Source: Phymorhynchus buccinoides (taxonomy: Eukaryota; Mollusca; Gastropoda; Neogastropoda; Raphitomidae). Taken from it: 64,000 bases of DNA. Made by a program: the position numbers and the translations under genes. This document shows, piece after piece, positions 62,076 to 64,000 of this stretch. The DNA is taken from the NCBI GenBank assembly GCA_017654935.2, contig CM065699.1:4110226-4174225 (forward strand), read 5' to 3'. The notes below the pieces were generated by a model. That model was given only the letters and a program-made list of their open reading frames with translations. It was not told where the DNA came from and searched no databases. Position 1 is the stretch's first letter; every line of letters starts with the position of its first letter.

Positions 62076-62651
62076 GATGCAAGCATGTGTGTGTTTTACA
62101 TAATATAATATAGGCCTAAGCATACAAAATTGTATGCAATAAAGTAAATAACTTAAATAACTGAACAACAATCCTTTCATAATGGCTGAGCAAATTTTAG
62201 GTTTAACCACTGAGCTCACAATCATTGACGTCTCTGCAGTCTTCAATTATACGCCATAGTTTTATAATACACGTTTTATTATATGCAGTGCCAAGAGGGT
62301 TAAATCAGACACTGAAACTGAAACTGAGTGAAAGTTTTGAATATTTTGTTCAAACCAAAGTTAACATAAATATAGGGTAAAAAGCAGTCCAAAAATCGTT
62401 AATTTTCCATTGAACTTGAAGTGTTACACGCAACCGACATAAGTGATTACAGTGAAGACAAGTCACTAATGTATATCTAGTATGATTATATATTTATACG
62501 GGTGCTGGCTGGCCAGGTCACTAAAAATATATAATAAAATTAGAAAAGGTTTTATTATAGTTGTTTTTTAAGATGTGCTCTCCCTAATGTTTCGTTGATA
62601 TAATGCCACAGTGTGGCACTTTCGACTATTAAGAAAGCTATTAGTATAATT

Positions 62652-63250
62652 ACAGTGTAGAGTGGCACAGTGGTAGTGCGTTCTCTTCGTGTCAAGTAAA
62701 CCCGAGTTCGAACCTGGATACTGGGGATTTTTTCTCTCACTTTGCACTAGGCCTTGCGGTCTGAACGTGGAGTCTTTCGGATGAGACGATAAGGGTACTG
62801 CCTACTGGTCGTTTCGTACCCAAGACATTTCGTACCCTGGACGTTTCGTACCTATTTTTCGTTGGGATAGGGTTAGGGTTAGGGATAGGGTTAGGATTAG
62901 ATGATCTTTTCTTTTGCCACAAGCATGTTTTTTTGGTCAAAATCATCTCTCCTGTCTTTAAAAAACGACTAAAATTTGGTACGAAACGTCCAGGGTACGA
63001 AACGACCTGCAACCAGACGATAAACCGAGGTCCCGTGTGCTCATGCACTTAGCACACGTTAAACCCAGTGGCAACGAAAAAGTTGTCATTTGGTCAAAAT
63101 TTACCCCCCTCCCTTCCTCATCAGTCACACAAAAATCGCATGCAAAAAAATAGAAAAAAAATTGGGTGACGCGCCTCTGGCTGCGACGCGCTCTCCAGGT
63201 GGGAGCAACCCGAATTTCACAGAGACGCCTCTGTGACTATAATGTACCTA
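62652..63250 (+). mobile_element. tRNA-derived SINE, family A, copy 3, split by a MITE
   Basis: The A box (gagtggcacagtggtagtg) and B box (gagttcgaacctgga) are clear. The SINE is interrupted at 62793-63015 and resumes in register at accgaggtccc. It ends cctctgtgactataatg. Confidence 0.9.
62793..63015. mobile_element. MITE with telomere-like TTAGGG tract, 9-bp TSD
   Basis: Flanked by agacgataa (62784-62792 and 63016-63024). Subterminal inverted repeats carry ggtcgtttcgtaccc and ggtacgaaacgtcca. The interior has gggttagggttagggatag. A 9-bp duplication would suit a Mutator-like origin, but that is tentative. Confidence 0.8.
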
Positions 63251-63689
63251 ACCTAACCTAATTATCAAGATCAAGAAGAAGAAGAAGAAGATTGACTCTG
63301 ACTCTGAGCACTGAGCAGATCTGACCTGATCTGACCTGACCTGACTCTGAGCACTGAGCAGACGACATTTTCCGTTTTTCGTGAATGTTTTCCAACTCAG
63401 TTACTTCACAAATCCAACAAAAAACGACTAACAGCACACATTAAAATGAGTGCACACTCACCATCGACCTGGCCACCCGTGGCCCTAATGGTGTCGCCTT
63501 CGGGGCCTGGCATTATCATAGAATCATCAGCGTCACTGACCAAAAACTCGAGCAGAAATTTGCGATGTCAACTCCCTCACATATCACTATCATGTGATGC
63601 CGAAAGGAAGACTTCCGGGGAGTATTGGTATCATCAGGGAAGATAAAGCAGCTGAAAGGTTAAACAATTTCCTTGCTTGTTTGTTTCCC

Positions 63690-63727
63690 TTGAAGTGTGT
63701 GTGTGTATGTGTGTATGTGCGCGCGTG

Positions 63728-63797
<70 letters not shown>

Positions 63798-63814
63798 CGT
63801 GCGCGCGGGACAGC

Positions 63815-63906
<92 letters not shown>
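63690..63906. repeat. (GT)n followed by (GA)n microsatellite
   Basis: GT run 63696-63800, then pure GA 63819-63906. 63251-63690 and 63907-64000 show no recognised feature; a 66-codon frame at 63446-63646 has no recognisable similarity. Confidence 0.95.
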
Positions 63907-63908
<2 letters not shown>

Positions 63909-64000
63909 TTTTGGTTCAGCTGTTATGGTACGACTGTTTCATTGCTTGTGACCAGAGAGCATACAAAATGTTCGCGTGAAGGGTATAGTGTTTAGTGTTT

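Overview
The window looks like animal nuclear DNA, most likely from a lophotrochozoan and probably a gastropod mollusc. The organism is inferred from the style of the repeats and from exon structure; nothing identifies the species. It has short exons in long introns, GT-AG junctions, tRNA-derived SINEs, L1/Tx1-type and CR1/L2-type LINE pieces, many TIR-type MITEs, and a very high load of microsatellites and minisatellites. There is no prokaryotic or viral gene content, and most long open frames are shadows of tandem repeats.

One host gene dominates. On the minus strand, 22 consecutive coding exons run from 52802 down to 3233. Their splice phases agree at every junction and sum to exactly 2550 nt (850 codons). 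The protein matches the N-terminal half of MROH1 (maestro heat-like repeat family member 1), an all-HEAT-repeat protein. The first exon carries the probable start codon. The C-terminal half must lie beyond position 1. Coding sequence is only about 5% of the 49.6 kb span.

The most striking feature is how the introns are built. At 15 of the 22 exons a tandem duplication starts inside the exon, crosses one splice junction and runs into the intron, so partial exon copies with duplicated donor or acceptor sites lie beside the real exon. Examples are about 20 donors after exon 4, 13 extra donors after exon 18, eight extra acceptors before exon 11, and seven 45-nt in-frame cassettes with both AG and GT after exon 12. 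Intron 3 also holds a 3.3 kb array of a 72-bp unit, and intron 1 a 0.9 kb array of a 17-bp unit.

Mobile elements by region: 0-20 kb holds SINEs, MITEs (fold-back, Tigger/pogo-like, palindromic TACCGTA type) and a CR1/L2 LINE tail. 19.9-20.6 kb is a non-autonomous hAT-like element. 29.4-31.5 kb is a 5'-truncated L1/Tx1-type LINE inserted 23 bp from the exon 11 acceptor. 32.6-33.7 kb is a Tigger/pogo-like element. 53.9-61.1 kb is a 7.2 kb minus-strand LINE bounded by a 15-bp target-site duplication and nested in a LINE ORF1-like remnant. 62.6-63.3 kb is a SINE split by a MITE carrying telomere-like repeats. At 24.2-25.03 kb two unrelated repeats are interleaved in a way that suggests an assembly or consensus error.
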